A stretch of DNA of 48,114 bases from contig CAMYOD010000013.1 of the NCBI GenBank assembly GCA_947259975.1, forward strand, positions 1-48,114, written 5' to 3'. Both the position numbers and the translations under genes were made by a program. Within the stretch, counting starts at the first letter, position 1. Every line of letters starts with the position of its first letter. This stretch comes from an uncultured Gammaproteobacteria bacterium (lineage in GTDB: Bacteria; Pseudomonadota; Gammaproteobacteria; HyVt-429). This document shows, one piece after another, positions 17,050-25,634 of the stretch. The notes under the pieces are model-generated. The model saw only the letters and a list, made by a program, of their open reading frames with translations, did not search any database and was not told where the DNA came from.

Positions 17050-17697
17050 TCACATTGCGCCGTACTTTTCTACGTAGGCGCGTATCGCCGGCAGCTGTGA
17101 GCGTAGATCTTCACGCCGCTCGATTAAATCAATGATGGACTTCAGGTCGACAATACTGGCGACCGGAATGCCGTGTCGCTCGGTAATCTGTTCGGCCGCC
17201 GAGCGACCCGCGTGGGCACCCTGTTCCTGGCGGTTCAAGGCGACGAAGACACCGGCCGCGGTGGCGCCCGCCGCCTGAATGATCGCAACCGACTCATCGA
17301 CTGAGAGGCCGGACGAGATCACATCATCGATGATCAGGACCCGCCCCTGCAACGGCGCGCCCACCACGACGCCACCCTCGGCGTGATCTTTCGCCTCCTT
17401 GCGATTGAATGCATACGGGATATCGAAGCCATGCCGATCGGCCAGTGCAATGGCCGTCGTCACCGCCAAGGGTATACCCTTGTAGGCCGGACCGAACAGC
17501 ATATCGATCTCCCAACCGATATCGTGAATGGCGCGCGCATAGAGACGACCCAGTTCACCCAGGCTGGTGCCGCTATGAAACAATCCGGTGTTGAAGAAAT
17601 AGGGGCTGTGGCGGCCGGACTTGAGGGTGAAGTCACCGAAACGCAAGGCGCCGGTGGCCATGGCGAGTTCGAGGAAGTCCTGTTGGTAGTCTTTCAT
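17050..17697 (-). CDS. pyrE: Orotate phosphoribosyltransferase PyrE
   Basis: Joins orotate and PRPP to give OMP in pyrimidine synthesis. With the ATG at 17697 the protein is 215 aa and begins MKDYQQDFLELAMATGALRFG, the usual start. Motifs are FTLKSGRHSPYFFNTGLF, FGPAYKGIPLAV, FNRKEAKDHAEGG (catalytic loop) and the PRPP-binding VLIIDDVISSGLSVDES. The frame stays open upstream to 17763, through the heptamer repeats, and would add 22 residues of repeat-encoded sequence. I reject that extension. It diverges from xth across the repeat array. Confidence 0.97.
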   Translation of the reverse strand: MKDYQQDFLELAMATGALRFGDFTLKSGRHSPYFFNTGLFHSGTSLGELGRLYARAIHDIGWEIDMLFGPAYKGIPLAVTTAIALADRHGFDIPYAFNRKEAKDHAEGGVVVGAPLQGRVLIIDDVISSGLSVDESVAIIQAAGATAAGVFVALNRQEQGAHAGRSAAEQITERHGIPVASIVDLKSIIDLIERREDLRSQLPAIRAYVEKYGAM

Positions 17698-17706
17698 CAC
17701 ATCCGA

Positions 17707-17818
17707 AGATACAAGATACAAGATACAAGATACAAGATACAAGATACAAGGTTCAAGATACAAGGTTCAAGATACAAGGTTCAAGATACAAGGTTCAAGA
17801 TACAAGGTTCAAGATACA
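17707..17818 (+). repeat. Heptamer tandem repeat array, 16 units
   Basis: Sixteen head-to-tail 7-bp units read without interruption. The first six are AGATACA. The remaining ten alternate AGGTTCA and AGATACA, forming a 14-bp higher-order unit repeated five times. The array fills the pyrE-xth divergent spacer and begins 10 bp from the pyrE start. An inverted arm of the same unit follows at 17872. The composition is A-rich and unlike the GC-rich surroundings. Confidence 0.95.
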
Positions 17819-17871
17819 AGAGCGCAAGGATCCCTGTGATCAAGAAATAATGTGGCTGTTCACTTGCAACT

Positions 17872-17892
17872 TGTATCTTGTATCTTGTATCT
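17872..17892 (+). repeat. Inverted arm of the heptamer array (3 units)
   Basis: Three tandem TGTATCT units, the exact reverse complement of AGATACA. They can pair with any three consecutive units of the array at 17707-17748, giving a stem of at least 21 bp, either as a cruciform or in RNA. They lie about 50 bp upstream of the xth start. Confidence 0.9.
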
Positions 17893-17943
17893 CACATGTT
17901 CGGTATCATCCCCGCCGACTGAACTAATCATATATACGAAGAA

Positions 17944-18717
17944 ATGCGTGTAATTACGCTTAACGTAAACGGTATCCGTGCGGCGGCGAAGAAGGGCTTT
18001 TACGAATGGGTCAGGCGCCAGCGGGCGGATGTCATCTGTCTGCAGGAGACCAAGGCGCAGGAGCATCAGCTGCAAGACGATGTGTTCACGCTGCGTGGCT
18101 ACCACCACTATTTTTTCGACGCCGAGAAGAAGGGTTACAGCGGCGTGGCATTGTATTGCCGGCGTGAACCGGATCGTATCCAAAACGGCTTCGGTTGGGC
18201 GGAGGCGGATCGGGAAGGCCGCTATCTGCAGGCGGATTTCGGGCGCCTGAGTGTGACGTCGCTGTATCTGCCCTCCGGGTCCAGTGGCGAGCACCGCCAG
18301 GCGGCGAAGTTTCGCTTTCTGAGCGCCTTTTTTACGGAGCTCAAGGAACTACGCGCGCAGCGCCGAAACCATATTCTGTGCGGTGACTGGAACATCGCGC
18401 ACCAGAATATCGATCTGAAAAATTGGCGCGCAAACCGGAAAAATTCCGGTTTCCTGCCGGAAGAGCGGGAATGGTTGAGCGCGGTGTTCGATGATCTCGG
18501 CTGGGTGGATGTGTTCCGCCGGTTGAATCAAAAAGAAGAGCAATACACCTGGTGGTCGAACCGCGGCCGTGCCTGGGAGAAAAACGTCGGTTGGCGCATC
18601 GACTATCAAATTGCCACCCCGGGGATCGCCCGCAAGGCGGTCAAGGAACGCATCTACAAGGACAAGCGCTTTTCCGACCATGCGCCCTTGACCATCGACT
18701 ATGACTACGAGCTCTAA
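17944..18717 (+). CDS. xth: Exodeoxyribonuclease III
   Basis: AP endonuclease and 3'-5' exonuclease of base excision repair. The 257-aa protein begins MRVITLNVNGIRAA and has the metal-binding glutamate in CLQETKAQ. Next are YSGVALYCRR, the catalytic LCGDWNIAHQNIDL, and the C-terminal WRIDYQI and FSDHAPLTIDY histidine motif. The last 17 bp overlap the start of the downstream AmpG-like gene, so the two are likely co-transcribed. Start chosen at ATG 17944, where the conserved strand begins. Confidence 0.95.
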   Translation: MRVITLNVNGIRAAAKKGFYEWVRRQRADVICLQETKAQEHQLQDDVFTLRGYHHYFFDAEKKGYSGVALYCRREPDRIQNGFGWAEADREGRYLQADFGRLSVTSLYLPSGSSGEHRQAAKFRFLSAFFTELKELRAQRRNHILCGDWNIAHQNIDLKNWRANRKNSGFLPEEREWLSAVFDDLGWVDVFRRLNQKEEQYTWWSNRGRAWEKNVGWRIDYQIATPGIARKAVKERIYKDKRFSDHAPLTIDYDYEL

Positions 18718-20086
18718 ACCCGCCGCCACATCGCCGGCTTCATGGCGCGAGGCGGGCAAGATTTATTTAAAGCCCCGCGTCATCGCCATGTTGTTTCTCG
18801 GTTTTTCGGCAGGTTTGCCGTTACTCCTGGTCTTCGGCACATTGTCGGCGTGGTTGCGCGAGGCAGGTATCTCGCGCAGCACGATTGGGCATATCTCCTG
18901 GGTTGCACTTCTTTACGCTCTGAAATTTGCCTGGGCGCCCCTGGTGGATCGCACCGACATTCCGGTCATCACACGCCTGCTCGGTCATCGACGTAGCTGG
19001 ATGCTGCTCGCGCAGGCGGGCGTAATTCTGGGTTTGATTTTGATGGCCGGCGCGAATCCACAAGCGCAACTGACCATGCTGGTGTGGGCGGCCTTGTTGG
19101 TGGCATTTTCGTCCGCCACTCAGGACATCAGTATCGATGCCTGGCGCATCGAGGCGGCGGTGGTCGAGTGGCAAGGCGCCATGGCGGCCACCTACCAGAT
19201 CGGCTATCGAATCGGGATGTTGGCGGCGGGAGCGGGGGCACTCTACGTCGCCCATTTTCAGTCCTGGTCCAACGCTTACCTCGCGATGGCCTGCGCGATG
19301 TCGGTCGGAGTGGTGACCACTTTCCTGATTGCCGAGCCGGAACGGCAGATCAACGAGGAGACCTGGTTGGAGGAGGCGCGGGTGGTAGCTTTTCTGGAGC
19401 GATCTCACCATTGGTCGCCGCGGCTGCGCCATGCGGTCGCCTGGTTTATTGGTGCTGTCGTCTGCCCCTTCGTTGACTTCTTTCATCGTAACGGCAAGTT
19501 TGCCTTGTTGATACTGGCGTTTATCAGTCTGTTCCGTATCAGCGACATTACTATGGGCGTCATGGCCTTTCCCTTCTATATCGATATGGGTTATAGCAAG
19601 GCGGAGATTGCCAGCGTTACCAAGGTGTTTGGTGTCGTCATGACTATGATCGGCGCGCTCGTCGGCGGCCTGTTTGTGGTGCGTTACGGTGTCATGCGTA
19701 TCCTGTTGGTGAGCGCGATCCTGGTGGCGGCCACCAATTTGGTCTTTGCCTGGCTGGCGACTCAGGAAGCGCGCATTGACCTGTTGATGGTAGTTATCAG
19801 CGGTGACAACCTGAGTGGCGGCATGGCCGGTTCGGCTTTTATCGCCTATCTTTCCAGTCTGACGAATCGGGCCTACACGGCGACCCAATACGCCCTGTTC
19901 AGTTCCCTGATGCTGTTGTTGCCGAAGTTTATCGGTGGTTTCTCAGGCGATGTGGCGGACGCTTACGGCTACGTCAATTTCTTTACCTATGCCGCCGCAC
20001 TCGGTATCCCGGCAATCCTGCTTATCCTTTATCTCATGCGTCATTCTGTAGTGGAGCAGCCGCAAGATAAGACTCCCGCGCCCTAG
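18701..20086 (+). CDS. AmpG-like MFS permease (muropeptide transporter family)
   Basis: A 461-aa integral membrane protein of the AmpG/MFS type. The start includes FLGFSAGLPLLLVFGTLSAWLREAG and TIGHISWVALLYALKFAWAPLVDR, the family signature. About 12 hydrophobic segments follow, with SSATQDISIDAWRIE in the middle, another well-conserved AmpG motif. E. coli AmpG imports anhydro-muropeptides for cell-wall recycling, and the same role is inferred here. That fits the Slt-type transglycosylase encoded at 13120. The gene overlaps xth by 17 bp. Confidence 0.9.
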   Translation: MTTSSKPAATSPASWREAGKIYLKPRVIAMLFLGFSAGLPLLLVFGTLSAWLREAGISRSTIGHISWVALLYALKFAWAPLVDRTDIPVITRLLGHRRSWMLLAQAGVILGLILMAGANPQAQLTMLVWAALLVAFSSATQDISIDAWRIEAAVVEWQGAMAATYQIGYRIGMLAAGAGALYVAHFQSWSNAYLAMACAMSVGVVTTFLIAEPERQINEETWLEEARVVAFLERSHHWSPRLRHAVAWFIGAVVCPFVDFFHRNGKFALLILAFISLFRISDITMGVMAFPFYIDMGYSKAEIASVTKVFGVVMTMIGALVGGLFVVRYGVMRILLVSAILVAATNLVFAWLATQEARIDLLMVVISGDNLSGGMAGSAFIAYLSSLTNRAYTATQYALFSSLMLLLPKFIGGFSGDVADAYGYVNFFTYAAALGIPAILLILYLMRHSVVEQPQDKTPAP

Positions 20087-20111
20087 TCCCCGGTGTGACG
20101 ATGTGAGGCGA

Positions 20112-20717
20112 TCAGGTCCTTCCGAAGCGGTATAACGCAATCTCGCCCAGCAGGTTGGGCAGCAGACGCAGGCCGAGACTGGATTGGTGCACATGGTCTA
20201 CCGCGCGCCGTGCCTCGATGTGAATATCGAGCGTTTCGCATAGCCCCTCGAAATCCTGCAGGGTACACAGGTGCAGATTGGGCGTGTCGTACCACTTGTG
20301 CGGCAGGCTGCGCGTCACCGGCATGTGCCCCCGCAGCAGATCGAAACGGGCCCGCCAGTGGCCGAAGTTGGGGAATGTCACGATTCCGGTGGTACCGACA
20401 CGCAACATCTCCGAAAGCAGCCGATCCGGGTAGCGCACGGCCTGTAGTGTCAATGACAGGACGATGTAATCGAAGGAATCGTCATCGAACTCCGACAAGC
20501 CCTCGTCCAGGTTCATTTGAATCACATTGATGCCGGCACGGATGCACTCTGGAATGTGGTGGTCGTCGATTTCGATGCCGTAGCCCGAGACCTGTTTCGT
20601 GTTCGCCAGGTGGCCGAGCAGGGTGCCGTCACCGCAGCCCAGATCGAGAACCCGGCTTTGTGGCCGGATCCAGTCCGCGATAATAGCGAAATCGGGACGG
20701 ATTGGAGTCTGGGTCAT
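20112..20717 (-). CDS. metW: Methionine biosynthesis protein MetW
   Basis: A 201-aa SAM-methyltransferase-fold protein of the MetW family, encoded with MetX and needed for full homoserine acyltransferase function in several proteobacteria. Visible features are the class I methyltransferase loop [15 protein letters not shown] (about 20-34), [27 protein letters not shown], and the long conserved [20 protein letters not shown]. The C-terminal half has [20 protein letters not shown]. Its ATG overlaps the metX TGA by 4 bp, so the pair is translationally coupled. Confidence 0.95.
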   Translation of the reverse strand: MTQTPIRPDFAIIADWIRPQSRVLDLGCGDGTLLGHLANTKQVSGYGIEIDDHHIPECIRAGINVIQMNLDEGLSEFDDDSFDYIVLSLTLQAVRYPDRLLSEMLRVGTTGIVTFPNFGHWRARFDLLRGHMPVTRSLPHKWYDTPNLHLCTLQDFEGLCETLDIHIEARRAVDHVHQSSLGLRLLPNLLGEIALYRFGRT

Positions 20718-21862
20718 GTCGTCACTCCGTCCACAATACGCTCCATATACGCGCCAAAGACATCGAGATACTGGGGTATCTTCATCAGGAAGGCATCGTG
20801 TCCATGGTGCGCCTTTATTTCCGCGTAGCTCACATTGAGATCGTTATCGTGCAGTGCCTTGACGATTTCCCGTGATCGCGCCGGCGCGAAACGCCAGTCG
20901 CTGGTGAACGATATCACCAGACTATCGGCGGTGACCGGCTTGAATGCCGCGGCCAGATCACCCCCCGTGAGGGCCGCGGGATCGAAATAATCGAGCGCCT
21001 TGGTCATGAGTAAATAGGTATTCGCGTCAAAGCCGCCGACAAATGTATCGGCCTGGTAGCGCAAATAGCTCTCGACCTCGAATTCGACACCATAATCGAA
21101 ATTGACCTTGCCTTCGCGCAGATCGCGACCGAACTTCTCGCGCATGATGTCATCGGACAAATAGGTGATATGTCCGAGCATGCGGGCCAGGCGCAGGCCG
21201 CGTCGCGGTTCGGTCGCATGATCGTAGTAACGACCGTCATGAAATTCCGGGTCCGTAATGATGGCTTGTCGCGCCACTTCATTGAAGGCGATGTTCTGCG
21301 CCGTCAATTTGGGTGCCGCGGCGATAATGACCGCGTGGGCCAGGCGCTGCGGATAGTCGATGGCCCACTGCAGGACCTGCATACCGCCGAGGCTGCCGCC
21401 GATGACTGCGGCCCATCGATCGATCTCGAGGATGTCGGCGAGGCGTGCCTGACTCGCCACCCAGTCGGGCACCGAGACGATGGGAAAGTCGGGACCAAAC
21501 GGCCGGTCGGTTTGCGGGTTGCTGGACGCGGGGCCGGTGGAGCCGTGACAGCCGCCGAGGTTGTTGCAGCAAACCACGAAGAAGCGGTCGCTGTCGATGG
21601 TCTTGCCCGGGCCGATCAGATTCTCCCACCAGCCGGGTTTCCGGTCCTCCGGTGAATGGTAGCCGGCGACATGGTGATTCCCGCTCAGCGCATGACACAC
21701 CAGAATGGCATTGGTGCGTGACGCGTTGAGCCGACCGTAGGTCTCGTAGACCAGTTCATATTCCGGCAGCGTGCCGCCGCTCACCAGGGCCAGCGGCTCC
21801 GTAAAATGGTGACGTTGTGGCGCGACGATACCGACAGAGTCGGACGGAATCCTCTCGGGCAT
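20714..21862 (-). CDS. metX: Homoserine O-acyltransferase MetX
   Basis: First committed enzyme of methionine synthesis: it acylates homoserine from acetyl-CoA or succinyl-CoA. The alpha/beta hydrolase is 382 aa. It contains [23 protein letters not shown], the oxyanion region [14 protein letters not shown], and the nucleophile elbow [10 protein letters not shown] (S157). Further on come [12 protein letters not shown] and the C-terminal HHGHDAFL with the catalytic His and Asp. I cannot decide acetyl versus succinyl specificity; MetX enzymes paired with MetW have been found to be succinyltransferases in some proteobacteria. It overlaps metW by 4 bp. Confidence 0.94.
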   Translation of the reverse strand: MPERIPSDSVGIVAPQRHHFTEPLALVSGGTLPEYELVYETYGRLNASRTNAILVCHALSGNHHVAGYHSPEDRKPGWWENLIGPGKTIDSDRFFVVCCNNLGGCHGSTGPASSNPQTDRPFGPDFPIVSVPDWVASQARLADILEIDRWAAVIGGSLGGMQVLQWAIDYPQRLAHAVIIAAAPKLTAQNIAFNEVARQAIITDPEFHDGRYYDHATEPRRGLRLARMLGHITYLSDDIMREKFGRDLREGKVNFDYGVEFEVESYLRYQADTFVGGFDANTYLLMTKALDYFDPAALTGGDLAAAFKPVTADSLVISFTSDWRFAPARSREIVKALHDNDLNVSYAEIKAHHGHDAFLMKIPQYLDVFGAYMERIVDGVTT

Positions 21863-21900
21863 TTCAGTAGTTGATTATGTTGTCATGACGGCGTAGGTGG

Positions 21901-21929
21901 AATGTATGCCGTCTTGAAGACAATGACAA
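21901..21929 (-). promoter_or_regulatory. Candidate sigma70 promoter of metX-metW
   Basis: On the minus strand TTGTCA (21929-21924) and TACATT (21906-21901) are separated by 17 bp, about 40-65 bp upstream of the metX ATG. The -35 matches 5 of 6 bases and the -10 matches 4 of 6. A small dyad (GACGGC and GCCGTC, 15-nt loop) overlaps the -10 side. It may be an operator, but no regulator is encoded nearby. I see no SAM-riboswitch-like fold in the short leader. Confidence 0.4.
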
Positions 21930-21933
21930 CGCG

Positions 21934-23919
21934 TCAGTGGCCGCGTGGCAGGCCCTGGTGCAGTCGGGCCAGCATGCGCCGCGTCATTTCCTGCTGCTTC
22001 TTCAGATTCGCTACGCTCTGCTCGAGTGAGCTGATGTGCTGGTCGAGGTTCACATGGTTGTTTTTTATCTTTTCCAGATTCGCGATGCGGCGCTCAATCA
22101 TTACCTTGTGTTCGCGTATCTGGGTATAAATCGGCGTGAGTATGGAACGGGCCCAGGACTTGGTCGCACGATTGCAGTCGTTGAAGGTATCGCGCGCGCG
22201 GCTGCCAAGCGTAATAAAGAACTTCTTGATGACGAAGTGTTGCTCGGTCATTACCATGACCGGACTGTTACGGAAGGTCTCAGCCTCAATGTTCAATCGC
22301 TTGAACTCACTCCGGTAGGGCAGCACCGAAAAACTCGCGGGGCGAACTCGGGCGAGGCCATGTTCCTTATGAAAGCGTTCGTACACCGAATCGACGAGAT
22401 CCTTGACCTTCTTTGTGTCCCGGTTGACGCGCTCCATCCGTTTGGTCGTGCCGTGAAAGAAGACTTCCATCCCCTTGCGCAAACCCTGGGTTGTCCAACT
22501 ACCCTGCATGGAGTAGCGCGTATCCGAGATAAGCTTATCGAGACTTTTGAGGCTCATGTGGCTGAGCAGAATCTTGATCTGATCAGATAACATCCGCCGC
22601 GTGACGTCGAAATTGGACACTTCCTGTTCGTAATGGGCCTTCTGCTCACGCAGCCGGTTCGTCATTTCGCTGAGGACACTCGCGCTTTTGCCGCGCAGTG
22701 ATTGTATCTGTTCCAGCTCGGCGCTGGTCGAATCGAGCCGGGATTCGATGAGCGCTGCGGTGGCCTGAATCATGCCTCCGATCTCACTGATGATCTTTTC
22801 GCGCAACAAGGCGTGTTTTGCCGCCAGAACATCAGACGAGATCTTGTCTTCAAGATCGTTGAGGCGACTGCGGCGCAACAAAGTCGGGTCGTCCTTGATC
22901 TTGGCAAGCAGACCCTTTTGCGCGGAAACCGGAAACACGCTTTGTTTCTTGACGTTCAGGACGCGCGCGGTTTCTTCGACCTGGCGGTTGATACTCTTTG
23001 AGATCGTCTCATCCGCCTCGATCTCATCCCACAGGGTGTCAATCTTGTTGAGCACGGCGATTCTGCCGGCGACATGATTGCGAGTGGCGACACGCACATG
23101 ACTGTTCCATACCTCCAGATCGGTGCGGGTCACGCCAGTGTCCGCCGCCAGAACGAACATCACGGCATGGGCGTTTGGCAACATGCTGAGGGTGAGTTCC
23201 GGTTCCGTGCCGAGCGCATTGAGTCCCGGTGTGTCGAGGATCGAGAGTCCTTTCTTCAGTAGCGGGTGTGGATAATTGATAATGGCGTGGCGCCATACCG
23301 GGATGTCGACCTTGTCGTTTTTGTTCACGGATTCATCCGCGAAAATATCATCCGGATGACTCAGCCCCAGGGAGCGCGCGTCCGCAACGGCGACCTTCTT
23401 GGTTTTGATGATCTCGCGCAGCGTGTCCGCCATGTCGTCTGCCGACTCCGTGTTGAGTGGCAAGGTGCTCCAATGCACGAGATCATGCTTGTATTCATTG
23501 ATGGTTAGCGCGGTCTTGCGGGTCTCGATCGGCAGCAGCATGATGCAGGGATCCAGTTCCTTTTCGTACTGAATCTCGGTCGGACACATGGTTGTGCGCC
23601 CCGGTGTCGACGGTAACAAGCGGCGGTTGTAATCGGAGAAGAATATTGCGTTGATCAGTTCGGTCTTGCCGCGGGAGAACTCCGCCACCATGGCGACCGA
23701 CAGCTTGTCGCGTTTGACCGAGTCGAGAAGCTCGAAGATTCGCAATTCGTCTTCGGCATCGCTGAGACCCTCCTGGGCGAGCCAGGACTGATAGGCGTTG
23801 ATGTCGGCCACCAGCCGATCACGCCAATCCCCATAGGCGTCCAGACGATCAGCCAGGGGGTTGGCGGTGAGAGGGGTGCCTTCCTCGTCGGTAATGTCTG
23901 CCGCAAGCCGTTCCATCAT
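21934..23919 (-). CDS. Dynamin-like GTPase
   Basis: A 661-aa bacterial dynamin-family protein. The GTPase domain occupies about residues 65-350. Its P-loop is AEFSRGKTELIN (79-90), with alanine replacing the first glycine of GxxxxGKS/T. Switch I threonines lie in PGRTTMCPTE. G3 is LDTPGL (D229-G232) and G4 is NKID (291-294). The rest is predicted helical with coiled-coil stretches, including a C-terminal heptad-like segment (HISSLEQSVANLKKQQEMTRRML). Dynamin homologues bind or remodel membranes; the function here is unknown. Bacterial dynamins often come in pairs, but only one gene is seen. No Shine-Dalgarno is obvious before the tandem ATG start. Confidence 0.88.
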   Translation of the reverse strand: MMERLAADITDEEGTPLTANPLADRLDAYGDWRDRLVADINAYQSWLAQEGLSDAEDELRIFELLDSVKRDKLSVAMVAEFSRGKTELINAIFFSDYNRRLLPSTPGRTTMCPTEIQYEKELDPCIMLLPIETRKTALTINEYKHDLVHWSTLPLNTESADDMADTLREIIKTKKVAVADARSLGLSHPDDIFADESVNKNDKVDIPVWRHAIINYPHPLLKKGLSILDTPGLNALGTEPELTLSMLPNAHAVMFVLAADTGVTRTDLEVWNSHVRVATRNHVAGRIAVLNKIDTLWDEIEADETISKSINRQVEETARVLNVKKQSVFPVSAQKGLLAKIKDDPTLLRRSRLNDLEDKISSDVLAAKHALLREKIISEIGGMIQATAALIESRLDSTSAELEQIQSLRGKSASVLSEMTNRLREQKAHYEQEVSNFDVTRRMLSDQIKILLSHMSLKSLDKLISDTRYSMQGSWTTQGLRKGMEVFFHGTTKRMERVNRDTKKVKDLVDSVYERFHKEHGLARVRPASFSVLPYRSEFKRLNIEAETFRNSPVMVMTEQHFVIKKFFITLGSRARDTFNDCNRATKSWARSILTPIYTQIREHKVMIERRIANLEKIKNNHVNLDQHISSLEQSVANLKKQQEMTRRMLARLHQGLPRGH

Positions 23920-24120
23920 CGATTTGAATTATTCTGTGTTCAGCAAGGAATTCAAAAGCTTAAGCCCTCAATTGAAGGCGGGTTATTACCATTCTAGACG
24001 ATGATGGCTGCCTGTACAGCGATCTGCATCACAGCTTTCGCCGATGTCGCCGGGCATCGTAGCCGGGATTGGGCCGCCGCGCCAACCCTCCCGTCCGGGT
24101 GCCCGGTCGCGGGTCGGTAC
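23920..24120. other. Intergenic spacer between the dynamin and yggT genes
   Basis: About 200 bp between two minus-strand genes, probably holding the dynamin-gene promoter. TTGAAT and ATAATT are 17 bp apart on the minus strand, but they sit almost on the start codon. A small CCGGG/CCCGG hairpin near the yggT stop has no T-run. I see no coding region and no convincing terminator. Confidence 0.5.
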
Positions 24121-24699
24121 TCAATTGGCAAGCGCGCGGCCGATGTCCCAGATTGGTTGCACGAGCAGGATACGCGCGAGATAGAGGCCGACCAGCACGA
24201 CCAGAAACGAGAGGTCGATACCCGCGACCGGCGGCAGCAGGCGCCGCGCGGGCCGCACGATGGGCTCGGATAAACTCACCAGCAGGGACACGGCCGGATT
24301 ATAGGTCTGCGGCGCGACCCAGCTGACTACCGCACGTACCACGAGTATCAATATGAACAGCCCGATGGTGAGGCTGAGCAGATCCGCGATCGCGAGCACA
24401 AAGGCGCCGAGCGGTGCCAGCACCGCCCCCTGGATGATTCCGAGCAGATAGTTCTTCAGCAGCATCAACGCGAGCATGAGCACCAGGGAGGCAACATCGA
24501 TACCCCACAGGCCGGGAATGATTCGCCGCAGCAACAGCAGGGGCGGGTTGGTGATCGCAACGACAAATTGCGAAATCGGGTTATAGAAATCCGCGCGCAC
24601 GACCTGTAACAGGAAGCGGACCAGAACGGCGCCTATGTACAAGACGAAAAACGTATCGATAAGAAAGGTTCCCGCCTGACCGAAATAATTTCCCGTCAT
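24121..24699 (-). CDS. YggT family membrane protein
   Basis: A 192-aa integral membrane protein with two YggT repeats. Each repeat has hydrophobic helices around a conserved motif: ADFYNPISQFVVAITNPPLLLLRRIIP in the first half, and PQTYNPAVSLLVSLSEPIVRPARRLLPPV in the second. The family is linked to osmotic stress and, in some bacteria, to envelope or division functions; the molecular role is not settled. The ATG overlaps the proC stop by 4 bp (ATGA). The proC-yggT-type linkage with a yggS-like gene upstream is widespread in proteobacteria. Confidence 0.93.
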   Translation of the reverse strand: MTGNYFGQAGTFLIDTFFVLYIGAVLVRFLLQVVRADFYNPISQFVVAITNPPLLLLRRIIPGLWGIDVASLVLMLALMLLKNYLLGIIQGAVLAPLGAFVLAIADLLSLTIGLFILILVVRAVVSWVAPQTYNPAVSLLVSLSEPIVRPARRLLPPVAGIDLSFLVVLVGLYLARILLVQPIWDIGRALAN

Positions 24700-25526
24700 T
24701 CATCGTCTCCGAGCATTGTCGCAAGTTCACGCGATCGATCCGCCGCCGCCTGCACCGCCTGGCGCAACAGGTTCCGCAGCTCGCCACTTTCCAGCACCCG
24801 CAACGCGCGCTCAGTGGTGCCGCCCGGTGAGGTGACATGTTGCCGTAGCACGCCCAGCTCGTCGTCGCTTTCGAGGGCGAGACGTGCGGTCCCCAGCGCG
24901 GTTTCCAGTGTCAGCAGGCGCGCAGTTCGAGCCTCGAGGCCAAGTTCGATGGCGGCCTGTTCGAGGCTTTCCATAAAGAGGAGGAAATAGGCCGGGCCAC
25001 TGCCGGAGAGTGCGGTGACCGTATGCAGCAGGGATTCATCATCGAGCCAGACCGTCACGCCGACGGCACGCATGATCGATTCGGCCGTGGTGCGGTCACT
25101 TTCATTCGTCAGGTCATTGGCAAACAGCCCGGAAGCACCCGAGGCCACCAGGGCGGGCGTATTGGGCATGACGCGTACAATGCGCACGCCGTCACCCAGC
25201 CAGCGTTGAATATCCCGCTCAAGAATCCCCGCTGCAATCGAGATTACAAGGGGCTTCTTCGCTTGGACCGTTGCGGCGATCTCGCTGCACACCGGATGCA
25301 GATGTTGTGGTTTGACGGCAAGAATGACGATGTCGGACTCATCAATCAGACGAGTGTTATCTTCGGTGGCGGCAACACCGAAGAGCCCCGCAATCGCCTG
25401 TCGCTGGTCCGCCGCCGGGTCCGACACGCGTATGCGTCCGGATTCCCAACCGTTCTTGATAAGACCGCCGATCAGGGAGCGTGCCATATTGCCGCCCCCG
25501 ATAAAGCCGATGACTTGTTCTTTCAT
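24696..25526 (-). CDS. proC: Pyrroline-5-carboxylate reductase ProC
   Basis: Last step of proline synthesis, reducing pyrroline-5-carboxylate with NAD(P)H. The 276-aa protein begins MKEQVIGFIGGGNMARSLIGGLIKNG, the dinucleotide-binding motif. It also has ILAVKPQHLHPV, VRVMPNTPALVASGASG, and the C-terminal catalytic-core motif TALSGSGPAYFLLFMESLEQAA followed by HVTSPGGTTERALRVLE. All are typical. It overlaps yggT by 4 bp and follows the YggS gene by about 108 bp. Confidence 0.97.
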   Translation of the reverse strand: MKEQVIGFIGGGNMARSLIGGLIKNGWESGRIRVSDPAADQRQAIAGLFGVAATEDNTRLIDESDIVILAVKPQHLHPVCSEIAATVQAKKPLVISIAAGILERDIQRWLGDGVRIVRVMPNTPALVASGASGLFANDLTNESDRTTAESIMRAVGVTVWLDDESLLHTVTALSGSGPAYFLLFMESLEQAAIELGLEARTARLLTLETALGTARLALESDDELGVLRQHVTSPGGTTERALRVLESGELRNLLRQAVQAAADRSRELATMLGDDE

Positions 25527-25634
25527 TGCTGCTCGTAACTGCCTTGATTTAGCGCTGGACCGGAATCCGGATTATGCGGATATTCGGGCGCCGAATCGAT
25601 AACCAACGAACGATTATACCTTTAGTATCTACGT

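Noticed and set aside
17698..17763. Upstream extension of pyrE through the repeat array
   Set aside because: The added residues (CILYLVS repeated) are simply translated heptamers. The ATG at 17697 matches the conserved PyrE start.
17707..17892. CRISPR-like array
   Set aside because: Units are 7 bp with no spacers and no cas genes nearby. It is a simple tandem repeat.
18821..19888. 355-residue minus-strand frame opposite the AmpG-like gene
   Set aside because: Shadow of a well-conserved membrane protein; its composition is typical of antisense frames.
21863..21933. SAM riboswitch before metX
   Set aside because: Only 71 bp are available, and I see just one small dyad, not a multi-helix aptamer.
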